Made by a program: the position numbers and the translations under genes. Positions 11,514-21,727 of a stretch of 64,000 nucleotides of DNA are shown here, piece by piece (the stretch's first letter is position 1; each line of letters starts with the position of its first letter). Where the stretch lies: assembly GCF_009823805.1 (NCBI RefSeq), contig NZ_WUEK01000002.1, positions 248,001-312,000 on the forward strand, in the 5' to 3' direction. The notes under the pieces are model-generated. The model ran no database searches and was not told the DNA's origin. It worked only from the letters and a program-made list of their open reading frames with translations. Origin of the DNA: Nocardioides flavescens. Its GTDB lineage: Bacteria > Actinomycetota > Actinomycetes > Propionibacteriales > Nocardioidaceae.

Positions 11514-12803
11514 TCAGACCAGGGCCGGAGCACTGACCTCGTCGCGCCACACCTCGTCACGCTTCGCCGGGCGCCGGTCCAGGCGCCGGTCCAGCAGGAG
11601 ACGGGCCTCGTCGAGGCGCCCGGCCCGCACGAGGGCGGCGATCCGGGTCTCCTCCAGGATCTCCCGCTGGGCGTCGGAGCCCCCGAGCCGGCGCGACGGC
11701 AGCGCCATCGACCCGAGTGCGTCGGCCGCGGCCGAGTGCGAGCCCAGAGCCATGTCCCGCAGGGCCCGCGCCAACGGCGCGACGACCTCGCGCTGCGTGG
11801 CGTTGGCGTGCCCGGCGGCCCACTGCTCCAGCGTCCGGAGCCCGCCCGGGTCACCGAGGGCGAGGAGCGTCACGGCGCTGTGCATCGCCAGGAACGGCGT
11901 GGCGGGACGCTCCAGCACGTCGCGCCCGGCCAGCGCGGCGACCTGGTCGAGGCTCGGCACGTCGTGGGCGCTCGGGGTCAGCGCCCAGCGGAACAGCAGC
12001 GAGCCCGTGTCGACGAGGGCCCGGCACCCGAGCCCGTGCTCGGGCCGCAGCTGCGCCTCGTAGCGCCGGCGCACCGCGTTGACGTCGCCGAGGGAGAGCT
12101 CGTGCAGCGCGGCGTGCCAGGCGAAGTGGCTGAGGCTGTCGATCGAGGCGCCGTCGCCGACGACCCAGGCGTCCATCCAGGCCAGTCCGGCCACGTGGTC
12201 ACCCGTCTCGTAGTGGGCGTGGGCCCGCGCGTGCGCGGAGTGGCCCGCACCCGGCTCGACGGCGAGGGAGGCGCACGACAGCGTCATCGCCTCGTCGAAG
12301 CGGCCCTGCTCCTGACGCACGAAGGCCAGCAGTCCGCTGAACCACCAGTCGTCGCCGTACGCCGGCGCCGCGCGCTCGACGATCTCCCACGCCTCCTCGG
12401 CCACCTCGGTGACCCCGGCGAAGGCGATGGTCGGGACGGCCGTCGAGAGCAGCAGGGCGTCGAGGGGGTAGTGCTCGAGGTGGCGCACGAGGGGCGCCGG
12501 GTCGCCGCCGACGTGGCGGACGACGGCGTGGACGTGGCTGCGCTCCCGCTCGCTCGCCCGGGCCGCGTGCAGCGTGGCGTCCCGCAGTCGGGCGCCGACG
12601 TCGACGCGGGCGCACAGCTCGTGGCCGAGCAGGGCGAGCGCGGCGTGACCGGCGGCGAACGTCGGGTCGTGCGCGATCGAGGCCGCCAGCGAGGGGAGGG
12701 CGCCGGACCGCAGCCGGAGGACGTCGAGCAGCCCGCGCGAGTACGCCGCAGCCGCCTCGGGACTGGTGGTCAGGACGTACCCGTACGGGTCGGTACACGG
12801 CAT
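11514..12803 (-). CDS. TPR-type helical repeat protein (TTC38-like)
   Basis: The 429-residue product is built of helical repeats with Ala-rich A/B helices from end to end and no catalytic motif. It resembles the bacterial tetratricopeptide repeat 38-like group (motifs such as LARALRDMALG and RIAALVRAGRLDEAR). The ATG at 12803 is chosen because a TACTCT -10 ends seven bases upstream, suggesting a leaderless message; an in-frame ATG at 12839 would sit upstream of that. It is divergent from uvrC. A scaffold role is possible but unproven. Confidence 0.75.
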   Translation of the reverse strand: MPCTDPYGYVLTTSPEAAAAYSRGLLDVLRLRSGALPSLAASIAHDPTFAAGHAALALLGHELCARVDVGARLRDATLHAARASERERSHVHAVVRHVGGDPAPLVRHLEHYPLDALLLSTAVPTIAFAGVTEVAEEAWEIVERAAPAYGDDWWFSGLLAFVRQEQGRFDEAMTLSCASLAVEPGAGHSAHARAHAHYETGDHVAGLAWMDAWVVGDGASIDSLSHFAWHAALHELSLGDVNAVRRRYEAQLRPEHGLGCRALVDTGSLLFRWALTPSAHDVPSLDQVAALAGRDVLERPATPFLAMHSAVTLLALGDPGGLRTLEQWAAGHANATQREVVAPLARALRDMALGSHSAAADALGSMALPSRRLGGSDAQREILEETRIAALVRAGRLDEARLLLDRRLDRRPAKRDEVWRDEVSAPALV

Positions 12804-12809
12804 GAAAGC

Positions 12810-12815
12810 AGAGTA
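12810..12815 (-). promoter_or_regulatory. -10 element of the TPR gene (leaderless type)
   Basis: On the minus strand TACTCT is preceded, at 18 bases, by GTGGAC as a weak -35. The expected transcription start coincides with the ATG at 12803. Confidence 0.4.
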
Positions 12816-12867
12816 GGTCAATCGACTTTGATGGTCCACTACCGGGACCGCCGGTGTGTCACCGGGA

Positions 12868-12890
12868 CTGTCCCCGGTCGAACGTAGGGT
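12868..12890 (+). promoter_or_regulatory. uvrC promoter, TAGGGT -10, possible weak damage-type upstream motif
   Basis: TAGGGT at 12885-12890 ends seven bases before the uvrC GTG, so the message is probably leaderless. Eight bases upstream of the -10 is CTGTCCCCG, which keeps TGTC and the final G of the TTGTCRGTG damage motif but misses four of nine positions. The -10 is well supported; the damage link is weak. Confidence 0.45.
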
Positions 12891-12897
12891 TGTCGCC

Positions 12898-14898
12898 GTG
12901 CCCGCCCGACCTCCCCGCAGCCGCCGCGGGCCGCTCGACTACCGCCCCGAGCCCGGCTCGATCCCGACCCAGCCGGGCGTCTACCGCTTCCGCGACCCGC
13001 GCGGGCGGGTCATCTACGTCGGCAAGGCCAAGAACCTCCGCGCTCGGCTGTCGTCGTACTTCCAGGACATCCGCCACCTGCACGCGCGCACGGCCACGAT
13101 GGTGACCACGGCGGCCAGCGTCGAGTGGACCGTCGTCAACACCGAGGTCGAGGCCCTCCAGCTGGAGTACAGCTGGATCAAGGAGTTCGACCCGCGCTTC
13201 AACGTGAAGTACCGCGATGACAAGTCCTACCCCTGGCTCGCGGTCACGGTCGGCGACGAGTTCCCACGGGTGATGGTCGGGCGCGGCGCCAAGCGCAAGG
13301 GCACCCGCTACTTCGGCCCCTACAGCCACGCCTGGGCGATCCGCGAGACCGTCGACATCCTGCTGCGCGTCTTCCCGATGCGCAGCTGCTCCAACGGCGT
13401 CTTCAAGCGCTCGCAGCAGATCGGGCGGCCCTGCCTGCTCGGCTACATCGACAAGTGCGCCGCCCCCTGCGTCGGCAACGTCTCCGCCGAGGAGCACCGC
13501 GAGATCGTCGACGACTTCTGCGACTTCATGGGCGGGCAGACCCGGCCGTTCGTGCGCCGCATCGAGAAGGAGATGTACGCCGCCTCGGACCGGATGGACT
13601 TCGAGAAGGCCGCCCGCCTGCGCGACGACCTCGGCGCGATGAACCGCGCGCTGGAGAAGCAGGCGGTCGTGCTCGGCGACGGCTCCGACGCCGACGTCAT
13701 CGCCCTGTCCGAGGACCCGCTCGAGGTCGCGGTGCAGATCTTCTACGTCCGCGGCGGCCGGATCCGCGGTCAGCGCGGCTGGGTCGCCGACCGCGTCGAC
13801 GAGGGCGGCACCCCGGAGCTCGTCGAGGACTTCCTGCTGCAGCTCTACACCGGTGACTCCGACGCCATCCCGCGCGAGATCCTCGTGCCGGCCCTGCCGC
13901 CGGACGTCGAGACCTTCGAGCAGCTGTTCAGCGAGTTGCGCGGCGCCAAGGTGCAGATCCGGGTCCCGCAGCGCGGCGACAAGAAGACGCTGCAGGAGAC
14001 CGTGGCCACCAACGCCGCCCAGGCGCTCGCCCTGCACAAGACCAAGCGCGCCAGCGACCTCACCACCCGCAACCGGGCGCTGGAGGAGATCCAGGAGGCC
14101 CTCGAGCTGGAGGAGGTGCCGCTGCGCATGGAGTGCTACGACATCTCCAACCTGCAGGGCACCGAGGTGGTGGCCAGCATGGTCGTCTTCGAGGACGGCC
14201 TGGCGCGCAAGAGCGAGTACCGCCGCTTCGTCATCCGCGGCGTCGACGGGCAGAACGACGTCGCGTCGATGCACGAGGTCATCACCCGCCGCTTCCGACG
14301 GCTCCTCGACGAGCAGGCGCGCTCGGAGCTGCGCCCCGGCGACGAGCACTCCGGGCCGATGCTGGTCGACCCCGAGACCGGCCGCCCGCGCAAGTTCGCC
14401 TACGCCCCGGGTCTCGTCGTCGTCGACGGCGGGCCGCCGCAGGTCGCCGCCGCCCAGCAGGCGCTCGCTGAGCTCGGCATCGACGACATCCCGGTCTGCG
14501 GTCTCGCCAAGCGCCTCGAGGAGGTGTGGCTGCCCGGCCAGGAGGACCCGGTGATCCTGCCCCGGTCCTCCGAGGGTCTCTACCTGCTGCAGCGGCTGCG
14601 CGACGAGGCCCACCGCTTCGCGATCAACCACCACCGCGGGCGGCGTTCGAAGTCCATGGTCGAGAGCGTCCTCGACGACGTCCCCGGCCTCGGCGAGGTG
14701 CGTCGCAAGACGCTGCTCAAGCACTTCGGCTCGCTCAAGCGGCTGCGCGAGGCGGAGGTCGAGGAGATCGCGCAGGTGCCCGGCATCGGCACGCGCACCG
14801 CGACCTCCATCAAGGAAGCGGTGGCCGCGGCCCCCGCCAAGGGCAAGACTGGCGCCATGGTGTCGATCAACACCGCCACCGGCGAGATCGAGGAGTGA
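12898..14898 (+). CDS. uvrC: Excinuclease ABC subunit C
   Basis: This is the dual-incision nuclease of nucleotide excision repair, acting on the UvrB-DNA complex. Domains in order: GIY-YIG nuclease (GVYRF near residue 27, [11 protein letters not shown] near 40), Cys-rich segment, UVR/UvrB-binding helix pair ([11 protein letters not shown] near 235), RNase H-like nuclease (MECYDISN near 411), and tandem helix-hairpin-helix at 590-640 ([22 protein letters not shown]). Length of 666 is normal. The GTG at 12898 has a -10 at leaderless spacing; an ATG at 12856 is upstream of it. It heads the rapZ-yvcK-whiA run, a conserved actinobacterial order. Confidence 0.97.
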   Translation: MPARPPRSRRGPLDYRPEPGSIPTQPGVYRFRDPRGRVIYVGKAKNLRARLSSYFQDIRHLHARTATMVTTAASVEWTVVNTEVEALQLEYSWIKEFDPRFNVKYRDDKSYPWLAVTVGDEFPRVMVGRGAKRKGTRYFGPYSHAWAIRETVDILLRVFPMRSCSNGVFKRSQQIGRPCLLGYIDKCAAPCVGNVSAEEHREIVDDFCDFMGGQTRPFVRRIEKEMYAASDRMDFEKAARLRDDLGAMNRALEKQAVVLGDGSDADVIALSEDPLEVAVQIFYVRGGRIRGQRGWVADRVDEGGTPELVEDFLLQLYTGDSDAIPREILVPALPPDVETFEQLFSELRGAKVQIRVPQRGDKKTLQETVATNAAQALALHKTKRASDLTTRNRALEEIQEALELEEVPLRMECYDISNLQGTEVVASMVVFEDGLARKSEYRRFVIRGVDGQNDVASMHEVITRRFRRLLDEQARSELRPGDEHSGPMLVDPETGRPRKFAYAPGLVVVDGGPPQVAAAQQALAELGIDDIPVCGLAKRLEEVWLPGQEDPVILPRSSEGLYLLQRLRDEAHRFAINHHRGRRSKSMVESVLDDVPGLGEVRRKTLLKHFGSLKRLREAEVEEIAQVPGIGTRTATSIKEAVAAAPAKGKTGAMVSINTATGEIEE

Positions 14899-14902
14899 GG
14901 CC

Positions 14903-15790
14903 GTGACCGCGGTGGGGGAGTCCGCTTCGGCGCGCCCGGGCGAGCTGGTGGTGGTCACCGGCATGACGGGCGCCGGCCGCAGCACGGCCGCCAAGGAGCT
15001 CGAGGACCTCGGCTTCTTCGTCGTCGACAACCTGCCGCCCGGGCTGCTCAAGGAGGTGACCCGGCTCGTCGACGCCAGCCTCGGCCCGGCGACGCCGATC
15101 GCGGTCGTCATCGACGTCCGGTCCGGGGCGTTCTTCGAGTCGCTCTCGGCCAACCTCCACCACGGTGCGGCGGGCCGCCACGCGACGCTGGTCTTCCTCG
15201 AGGCCACCGACGAGGTGCTCGTGCGCCGTCAGGAGGCCGCCCGTCGACCCCACCCGCTGCAGGGGTCCGGGCGCCTGCTCGACGGCCTGCAGCGCGAGCG
15301 GGAGGTCCTCGCCCCGCTGCGCGGCGACGCCGACCTGGTGATCGACACCTCGGCGTTCAACGTCCACCAGCTCACCGACAAGATCGCGGCGGAGTTCGGC
15401 ACGCCCGAGACCGTCCGGCTCAAGGTGAGCGTGGTGAGCTTCGGGTTCAAGTACGGCATCCCCGTCGACACCGACTTCCTCGCCGACATGCGCTTCCTGC
15501 CCAACCCGCACTGGGTGCCCGAGCTGCGACCCCACACCGGGCTCGAGGCGCCGGTGTCCGACTACGTGCTCGGCCAGCCCGCGGCCGAGGAGTTCGTGGG
15601 CCGCTGGGTCGAGCTGATCGCCGGCGTCGCCGACGGCTACCTCGCCCAGGGCAAGCGCTTCGCCCAGGTCGCCGTCGGGTGCACCGGCGGCAAGCACCGC
15701 AGCGTCGCCGTGACCGAGGAGGTCGTGCGCCGCCTCGCCGCCCGCGGCATCGAGGCCCGAGCGGTCCACCGCGACCTGGGTCGGGAGTGA
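14903..15790 (+). CDS. rapZ: RNase adapter RapZ (YvcJ-type nucleotide-binding protein)
   Basis: The 295-residue product has a Walker A-like GMTGAGRSTAA (Arg in place of the usual Lys, common in actinobacterial members) and the conserved FFVVDNLPPGLL. The C-terminal domain includes VSVVSFGFKYG and IGCTGGKHRS-like VGCTGGKHRSVAV. RapZ binds nucleotides and in E. coli controls glucosamine-6-phosphate synthase through small RNA decay; in actinobacteria the role is less clear. GTG start four bases after uvrC. Its stop overlaps the yvcK start, so translation is coupled. Confidence 0.95.
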   Translation: MTAVGESASARPGELVVVTGMTGAGRSTAAKELEDLGFFVVDNLPPGLLKEVTRLVDASLGPATPIAVVIDVRSGAFFESLSANLHHGAAGRHATLVFLEATDEVLVRRQEAARRPHPLQGSGRLLDGLQREREVLAPLRGDADLVIDTSAFNVHQLTDKIAAEFGTPETVRLKVSVVSFGFKYGIPVDTDFLADMRFLPNPHWVPELRPHTGLEAPVSDYVLGQPAAEEFVGRWVELIAGVADGYLAQGKRFAQVAVGCTGGKHRSVAVTEEVVRRLAARGIEARAVHRDLGRE

Positions 15791-16812
15791 GCGGGAGTGG
15801 CCCGCAGGTGAGCCAGTCCTTCGAGCCCGGTCTGCACGACCGGGCGGTCTCCGTCGTGGCCTTCGGCGGCGGCCACGGCCTGCACGCCTCGCTGTCCGCG
15901 CTGCGACTGCTCGTCGACGAGCTGGTGGTCGACGAGCTGACCGCGGTCGTCACCGTCGCCGACAACGGCGGTTCGTCCGGCCGGCTGCGCGGGGAGTTCG
16001 GTGTGCTGCCCCCGGGCGACCTGCGCATGGCCCTGGCGGCGCTGTGCGGGCGCAACGAGTGGGGCGTCACGTGGTCGCGGGTCCTGCAGCACCGCTTCGC
16101 CGGCGACGGCGAGATGAACGGCCACGTCATCGGCAACCTGCTCATCGTCGGACTCTGGGAGCTCCTCGGCGACCACGTCGACGCCCTCGACTACGTCGGC
16201 CGCCTGCTCGGCGCCACCGGCCGGGTGCTGCCCATGGCGACGGTCCCGATGGACATCGCCGCCGACGTGCGGGGGCTGGTGCCCGACGACCCCGACGCCC
16301 TGCTGAGCGTGCGCGGCCAGGTGGAGGTCGCGACGACGGACGGCGTCATCGACTCGGTCGTGCTGGTGCCCCCGGACCCGCCCGCGGCGCCGCAGGCCCT
16401 CGAGGCGGTCGCAGCGGCCGACTGGGTGGTCCTCGGTCCGGGCTCGTGGTTCACCTCGGTCATCCCGCACCTGCTCGTGCCGCAGCTGCGCCAGGCCCTG
16501 GTCGACACGGACGCCCGTGTCGTCGTCGTGCTCAACCTGTCCGCAGAGGCGGGGGAGACCCCGGGGTTCGGCCCCGCCGACCACTTCGCGGTCCTGCTGC
16601 AGCACGCGCCCGACCTGCAGGTCCACACCGTGCTCGTCGACACCGGCGCGGCGGACGAGCCCGATCAGCTCGAGGAGCTGCGCCACGTCGTCGACGCGCA
16701 CGGGGCCCGCCTGCTGGTCGCCGACGTCGCCGAGGCGCCCGGCACGCCCCGGCACGACGCCGTGAAGCTCGCTGCGGCGTACGCCCGCATCCTGGGTGGG
16801 GAGGCCCCCTAG
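15787..16812 (+). CDS. yvcK: Gluconeogenesis factor YvcK/CofD-like protein
   Basis: The 341-residue product shows the family blocks VVAFGGGHGLHASL, VTVADNGGSSGRLR and LPPGDLRMALAAL, then the GNLLIVGLWE region. YvcK/CuvA proteins share the CofD fold and bind UDP-sugars; in Bacillus and mycobacteria they affect gluconeogenic growth and cell-wall synthesis. The GTG at 15787 makes a GTGA overlap with rapZ; a GTG at 15808 behind GGGAG is a fair alternative. The TAG stop lies inside the left arm of a long inverted repeat. Confidence 0.93.
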   Translation: MSGSGPQVSQSFEPGLHDRAVSVVAFGGGHGLHASLSALRLLVDELVVDELTAVVTVADNGGSSGRLRGEFGVLPPGDLRMALAALCGRNEWGVTWSRVLQHRFAGDGEMNGHVIGNLLIVGLWELLGDHVDALDYVGRLLGATGRVLPMATVPMDIAADVRGLVPDDPDALLSVRGQVEVATTDGVIDSVVLVPPDPPAAPQALEAVAAADWVVLGPGSWFTSVIPHLLVPQLRQALVDTDARVVVVLNLSAEAGETPGFGPADHFAVLLQHAPDLQVHTVLVDTGAADEPDQLEELRHVVDAHGARLLVADVAEAPGTPRHDAVKLAAAYARILGGEAP

Positions 16813-16893
16813 GAGGCGGCTGATCAATGGGGGTGGATGTCAGCACCGGGGCGGGGCTGACGCCGCCCCTTGCCATTGATCAGCCGTCTCCTA
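16810..16893. repeat. Long inverted repeat between yvcK and whiA
   Basis: Arms of 21 bases at 16810-16830 and 16873-16893 pair with a single mismatch; each contains the palindromic core TGATCAATGG or its complement. The 42-base loop holds smaller inverted pieces (GTCAGC/GCTGAC, GGGGCGG/CCGCCCC). It includes the yvcK stop codon and ends 32 bases before the whiA start. It could be a terminator-like hairpin or a MITE/REP-type dispersed element. Confidence 0.85.
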
Positions 16894-16925
16894 GGGTCGT
16901 TGACGTGCGTGCGAGGATCGTCCGC

Positions 16926-17912
16926 ATGGCGATGACGGCACAGGTGAAGTCCGAACTGGCCAGCACGCAGATCACCAAGACCTGCTGCCGCAAGGCCGAG
17001 GTCGCCTCGATGCTCCGCTTCGCCGGGGGCCTGCACATCGTCAACGGCCGGATCGTGGTGGAGGCCGAGCTCGACACCGGCGCCGCGGCTCGGCGCCTGC
17101 GCACCGACATCGCCGAGGTCTACGGCCACGAGTCCGACGTCGTGATGGTGCAGGGCAACGGCATCCGCAAGGGCAGCCGCTACATCGTGCGCGTGGCACG
17201 TCAGGGCGAGGCGCTCGCCCGCCAGACCGGCCTCGTCGACGGCCGCGGGATGCCCGTCCGAGGCCTGCCGCCGGCCGTCGTCTCCGGCGGCGGTTGCGAC
17301 GCGGTCGCCGCGTGGCGCGGCGCCTTCCTGGCCCACGGGTCGCTGACCGAGCCCGGGCGCTCGTCCTCGCTCGAGGTCACCTGCCCCGGCCCGGAGGCCG
17401 CCCTCGCGCTGGTGGGCGTCGCCCGCCGTCTCGGCATCCAGGCCAAGGCCCGCGAGGTGCGCGGCGTCGACCGCGTGGTCATGCGCGACGGCGACGCCAT
17501 CGGGCAGCTGCTGACGCGGCTCGGTGCCCACGAGGCCCTGATGGCCTGGGAGGAGCGCCGGATGCGCCGCGAGGTGCGCGCCACCGCCAACCGTCTCGCC
17601 AACTTCGACGACGCCAACCTGCGCCGCTCCGCCCGGGCCGCGGTCGCGGCCGGCGCGCGCGTCGAGCGGGCGCTGGAGATCCTCGGTGACGAGATCCCCG
17701 ACCACCTGCGCCAGGCCGGTCAGCTGCGCCTCGAGCACAAGCAGGCCTCGCTCGAGGAGCTCGGCCAGCTGCACGACCCCGTGCTCACCAAGGACGCCAT
17801 CGCCGGGCGCATCCGCCGTCTGCTCGCCATGGCCGACAAGCGCGCCGAGGACCTCGGCATCCCCGACACCGAGGCCAGCCTGACCCCCGAGATGATCGCG
17901 GACGAGGCCTGA
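16926..17912 (+). CDS. whiA: DNA-binding sporulation/division regulator WhiA
   Basis: The 328-residue product starts [13 protein letters not shown], a typical WhiA start, and has the degenerate LAGLIDADG homing-endonuclease-like domain (residues about 20-210) followed by a C-terminal helix-turn-helix (residues about 215-310). WhiA works with WhiB to control division and septation genes in actinobacteria. The frame is open upstream through the inverted repeat to 16827, but homology starts at 16926. The repeat lies directly upstream and could separate its transcription from yvcK. Confidence 0.96.
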   Translation: MAMTAQVKSELASTQITKTCCRKAEVASMLRFAGGLHIVNGRIVVEAELDTGAAARRLRTDIAEVYGHESDVVMVQGNGIRKGSRYIVRVARQGEALARQTGLVDGRGMPVRGLPPAVVSGGGCDAVAAWRGAFLAHGSLTEPGRSSSLEVTCPGPEAALALVGVARRLGIQAKAREVRGVDRVVMRDGDAIGQLLTRLGAHEALMAWEERRMRREVRATANRLANFDDANLRRSARAAVAAGARVERALEILGDEIPDHLRQAGQLRLEHKQASLEELGQLHDPVLTKDAIAGRIRRLLAMADKRAEDLGIPDTEASLTPEMIADEA

Positions 17913-17956
17913 CCTCCAGGCTCGCAGGGGTTACTCGCACGTACGCCGGACCGACC

Positions 17957-17986
17957 TGTGACGGGTGCCATCGGGGCCGCTAGGGT
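17957..17986 (+). promoter_or_regulatory. Promoter of the gap-pgk-tpiA genes
   Basis: TGTGAC at 17957-17962, 18 bases, TAGGGT at 17981-17986. The start site would fall near 17993, giving a leader of about 34 bases with GAGGAG at 18013-18018 before the gap GTG. Confidence 0.5.
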
Positions 17987-18014
17987 CGAGTTCGATCGTT
18001 CAACCCCAGACTGA

Positions 18015-19037
<1,023 letters not shown>

Positions 19038-19039
19038 CC

Positions 19040-20239
19040 GTGGGCTCCTACGACGGACTGGGCGACGTAGCAGGCAAGCGGGTCCTGGTCCGCTCGGACC
19101 TCAACGTCCCCCTCGACGGCGGCCGCATCACCGACGACGGCCGCATCCGCGCCAGCGTGCCGACCATCCAGGCCCTCGCCGAGGCGGGGGCCCGGGTGGT
19201 CGTCACCGCGCACCTCGGTCGCCCGAAGGGCGCGCCGGAGGAGAAGTACTCGCTGCGGCCCGTCGCGGGTCGTCTCGGTGAGCTCCTCGGCCGCGAGGTC
19301 GCGTTCGCCGAGGACACCGTCGGCGACTCCGCCCGGTCCACGGTCGAGGGTCTGGGTGACGGTGACGTCGCCCTGCTGGAGAACGTCCGCTTCAACGCGG
19401 GTGAGACCAGCAAGGACGACGCCGAGCGCGGTGCGTTCGCCGACGAGCTCGCCTCGCTGGCCGACGCCTTCGTCTCCGACGGCTTCGGGGTCGTCCACCG
19501 CAAGCAGGCCAGCGTCTACGACGTGGCGCAGCGGCTGCCGCACGCCATGGGCGGCCTGGTCTCGACCGAGCTCGAGGTCATGCGCCGGCTGACCGAGGAG
19601 CCGGAGCGGCCCTACGTCGTGGTGCTGGGCGGGTCCAAGGTCTCCGACAAGCTCGGCGTCATCGACAACCTGCTCGGCAAGGCCGACGCGCTCCTGGTGG
19701 GCGGCGGCATGCTCTTCACCTTCCTCAAGGCCCAGGGACACGAGGTCGGCAAGAGCCTGCTCGAGGAGGACCAGCTCGACACGTGCCGCGAGTACCTCCA
19801 GCGTGCGGCCGACAGCGGCGTCGAGCTGCTGCTTCCGACAGACGTGGTCGTCGACGACGCCTTCCCCGACGGCGAGCGCACCCCGCAACCGCAGGTCGTG
19901 GCCGCCGACGCCATCCCGTCGCACGCCCTCGGCCTCGACATCGGGCCCGACTCGGCGGCGGCGTTCGCCGAGCGCATCCGCGGCGCCCGCACCGTCTTCT
20001 GGAACGGCCCCATGGGGGTCTTCGAGACCGCCGAGTTCGCCGACGGCACCCGCGTGGTCGCCGAGGCGCTGACCGAGGTCGACGGCCTGTCCGTCGTCGG
20101 TGGCGGCGACTCGGCCGCCGCCGTGCGCACGCTCGGCTTCGACGAGGACGCCTTCGGGCACATCTCGACCGGGGGAGGGGCGAGCCTGGAGTACCTCGAG
20201 GGCAAGACCCTGCCTGGCATCGCCGTTCTGGAGGACTGA
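19040..20239 (+). CDS. pgk: Phosphoglycerate kinase
   Basis: This enzyme transfers the acyl phosphate of 1,3-bisphosphoglycerate to ADP. The 399-residue product has the N-domain [23 protein letters not shown] and ENVRFNAGE, and the C-domain nucleotide site [14 protein letters not shown] and [14 protein letters not shown]. The GTG start at 19040 is two bases after the gap stop. The frame is open far upstream through gap, but only this start gives the family N-terminus. Downstream tpiA follows after two bases. Confidence 0.97.
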   Translation: MGSYDGLGDVAGKRVLVRSDLNVPLDGGRITDDGRIRASVPTIQALAEAGARVVVTAHLGRPKGAPEEKYSLRPVAGRLGELLGREVAFAEDTVGDSARSTVEGLGDGDVALLENVRFNAGETSKDDAERGAFADELASLADAFVSDGFGVVHRKQASVYDVAQRLPHAMGGLVSTELEVMRRLTEEPERPYVVVLGGSKVSDKLGVIDNLLGKADALLVGGGMLFTFLKAQGHEVGKSLLEEDQLDTCREYLQRAADSGVELLLPTDVVVDDAFPDGERTPQPQVVAADAIPSHALGLDIGPDSAAAFAERIRGARTVFWNGPMGVFETAEFADGTRVVAEALTEVDGLSVVGGGDSAAAVRTLGFDEDAFGHISTGGGASLEYLEGKTLPGIAVLED

Positions 20240-20241
20240 GC

Positions 20242-21036
20242 ATGGCCGCGACCCGCACGCCGCTGATGGCGGGCAACTGGAAGATGAACCTCAACCACCA
20301 GGAAGCGGTGGTGCTGGTCCAGAAGCTCGCCTGGACCCTGAGCGACAAGAAGCACGACTTCGCGAAGGTCGAGGTCGTCGTCGTGCCGCCGTTCACCGAC
20401 CTGCGCTCGGTGCAGACGCTGGTCGACGGCGACCGGCTCTCGATCCGCTACGGCGCCCAGGACGTCTCGGTGCACGAGAGCGGCGCCTACACCGGCGAGA
20501 TCTCGGCGGGGATGCTCGCCAAGCTCGGGTGCTCCTACGTCGTCGTCGGGCACAGCGAGCGGCGCGAGCACCACGACGAGAGCGACGAGACCGTGAGCGC
20601 CAAGGCGCACCGAGCGCTCGACGCCGGCATGACGCCGATCGTGTGCGTGGGCGAGGGACTCGAGATCCGTCAGGCGGGCGAGCAGGTGGCGCACTGCGTC
20701 GCGCAGGTCGCCGGCTCCCTCGCCGGGTTCAGCGCCGAGCAGGTCGCCGGCCTCGTCGTGGCCTACGAGCCCGTCTGGGCGATCGGCACCGGCGAGGTCG
20801 CCACCCCGGACGACGCCCAGGAGGTGTGCGCGGCGGTCCGCGCCCACGTGCGCGAGACGCACGGCGACGCGGCGGCCGACGGCGTCCGGGTGCTGTACGG
20901 CGGTTCGGTCAAGGCGGCCAACGTCGCCGGCATCATGGCCGAGACCGACGTCGACGGCTGCCTGGTCGGCGGAGCGAGCCTCCAGGCCGACGAGTTCGGC
21001 GGGATCTGCCGCTTCTACGACATGCCCGTCCTGTGA
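20242..21036 (+). CDS. tpiA: Triosephosphate isomerase
   Basis: This enzyme interconverts dihydroxyacetone phosphate and glyceraldehyde-3-phosphate. The 264-residue TIM barrel shows GNWKMN (catalytic Lys), [10 protein letters not shown] (catalytic His), [11 protein letters not shown] (catalytic Glu plus lid) and [11 protein letters not shown] for phosphate binding. Start ATG at 20242, preceded by GGAGGACTGAG. It closes the triose unit gap-pgk-tpiA, as in many actinobacteria, with secG next. Confidence 0.97.
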   Translation: MAATRTPLMAGNWKMNLNHQEAVVLVQKLAWTLSDKKHDFAKVEVVVVPPFTDLRSVQTLVDGDRLSIRYGAQDVSVHESGAYTGEISAGMLAKLGCSYVVVGHSERREHHDESDETVSAKAHRALDAGMTPIVCVGEGLEIRQAGEQVAHCVAQVAGSLAGFSAEQVAGLVVAYEPVWAIGTGEVATPDDAQEVCAAVRAHVRETHGDAAADGVRVLYGGSVKAANVAGIMAETDVDGCLVGGASLQADEFGGICRFYDMPVL

Positions 21037-21071
21037 GCGCGTCCGTGGTCGGCCGTGTCCACCCGGTGACG

Positions 21072-21077
21072 TAGGAT
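21072..21077 (+). promoter_or_regulatory. -10 element of secG (leaderless type)
   Basis: TAGGAT ends seven bases before the secG GTG at 21085, the spacing of a leaderless actinobacterial message. No clear -35 is visible. Confidence 0.45.
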
Positions 21078-21084
21078 CGCGCCC

Positions 21085-21321
21085 GTGGATCTCCTCTTCA
21101 CGATCATCCTCGTCATCACCAGCCTGGTGATGATCATGCTGGTGCTGCTGCACAAGGGTCGCGGCGGCGGTCTCTCCGACATGTTCGGTGGCGGTGTCTC
21201 GAGCTCGTTGGGTGGCTCCTCGGTCGCCGAGCGCAACCTCGACCGGCTCACCGTCGGCGTCGGCGTGATCTGGTTCGCCACCGTCATCGCACTGGGCCTT
21301 CTGCTGGCCTACCAGAACTAG
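21085..21321 (+). CDS. secG: Preprotein translocase subunit SecG
   Basis: The 78-residue product has two transmembrane helices (about residues 3-22 and 53-73) joined by the glycine-rich HKGRGGGLSDMFGGG loop, the hallmark of SecG, a non-essential stabiliser of the SecYEG channel. Its place after tpiA is conserved in actinobacteria. The GTG start appears leaderless. The stop is nine bases before rbpA. Confidence 0.95.
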   Translation: MDLLFTIILVITSLVMIMLVLLHKGRGGGLSDMFGGGVSSSLGGSSVAERNLDRLTVGVGVIWFATVIALGLLLAYQN

Positions 21322-21330
21322 GAGCACGAC

Positions 21331-21690
21331 ATGGCTGGTGCAGGGAACGCGATCCGCGGGAGCCGGGTCGGAGCCGGCCCGATGGGCGAGGCCGAGCGCG
21401 GCGACGCCGCGCCGCGACAGGCGGTGACCTACTTCTGTGCCAAGGACCACCGCTCGCTGGTGACCTTCGCCGTCGAGGCCGTGGCGCCCGAGTCGTGGGA
21501 CTGCCCCAAGTGCGGCCTGCCGGCCTCGCTCGACTCCGAGAACCCGCCCCCGGCGCCCAAGATCGAGCCGTACAAGACGCACCTGGCCTACGTGAAGGAG
21601 CGTCGCTCCGAGACCGAGGCCGCCTCGATCCTCGACGAGGCCCTCTCGTTGCTGCGCACCCGTCGCAAGTCCGGCGACATCATCTTCTGA
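21331..21690 (+). CDS. rbpA: RNA polymerase-binding protein RbpA
   Basis: The 119-residue actinobacterial transcription factor stabilises open complexes with the principal sigma factor. Visible parts: N-terminal tail, a beta-barrel core with the Cys pair CPKCGLP and the earlier FCAKDH, a basic linker, and the C-terminal sigma-interaction domain ending KERRSETEAASILDEAL and LLRTRRKSGD. ATG start behind AGGAG, which overlaps the secG stop. The presence of RbpA confirms an actinobacterial host. Confidence 0.96.
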   Translation: MAGAGNAIRGSRVGAGPMGEAERGDAAPRQAVTYFCAKDHRSLVTFAVEAVAPESWDCPKCGLPASLDSENPPPAPKIEPYKTHLAYVKERRSETEAASILDEALSLLRTRRKSGDIIF

Positions 21691-21727
21691 CGGGAATGCT
21701 TCACGCTTCAACCACGTTGGGGCGGGC

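Noticed and set aside
12878..12893. A LexA/SOS-box-like TCGAAC half site before uvrC
   Set aside because: Only the left half matches; the right half has three of six positions, so it is not a credible palindrome.
12859..15207. A long minus-strand frame across uvrC and rapZ
   Set aside because: Antisense shadow of two clear genes, with biased composition and no domains.
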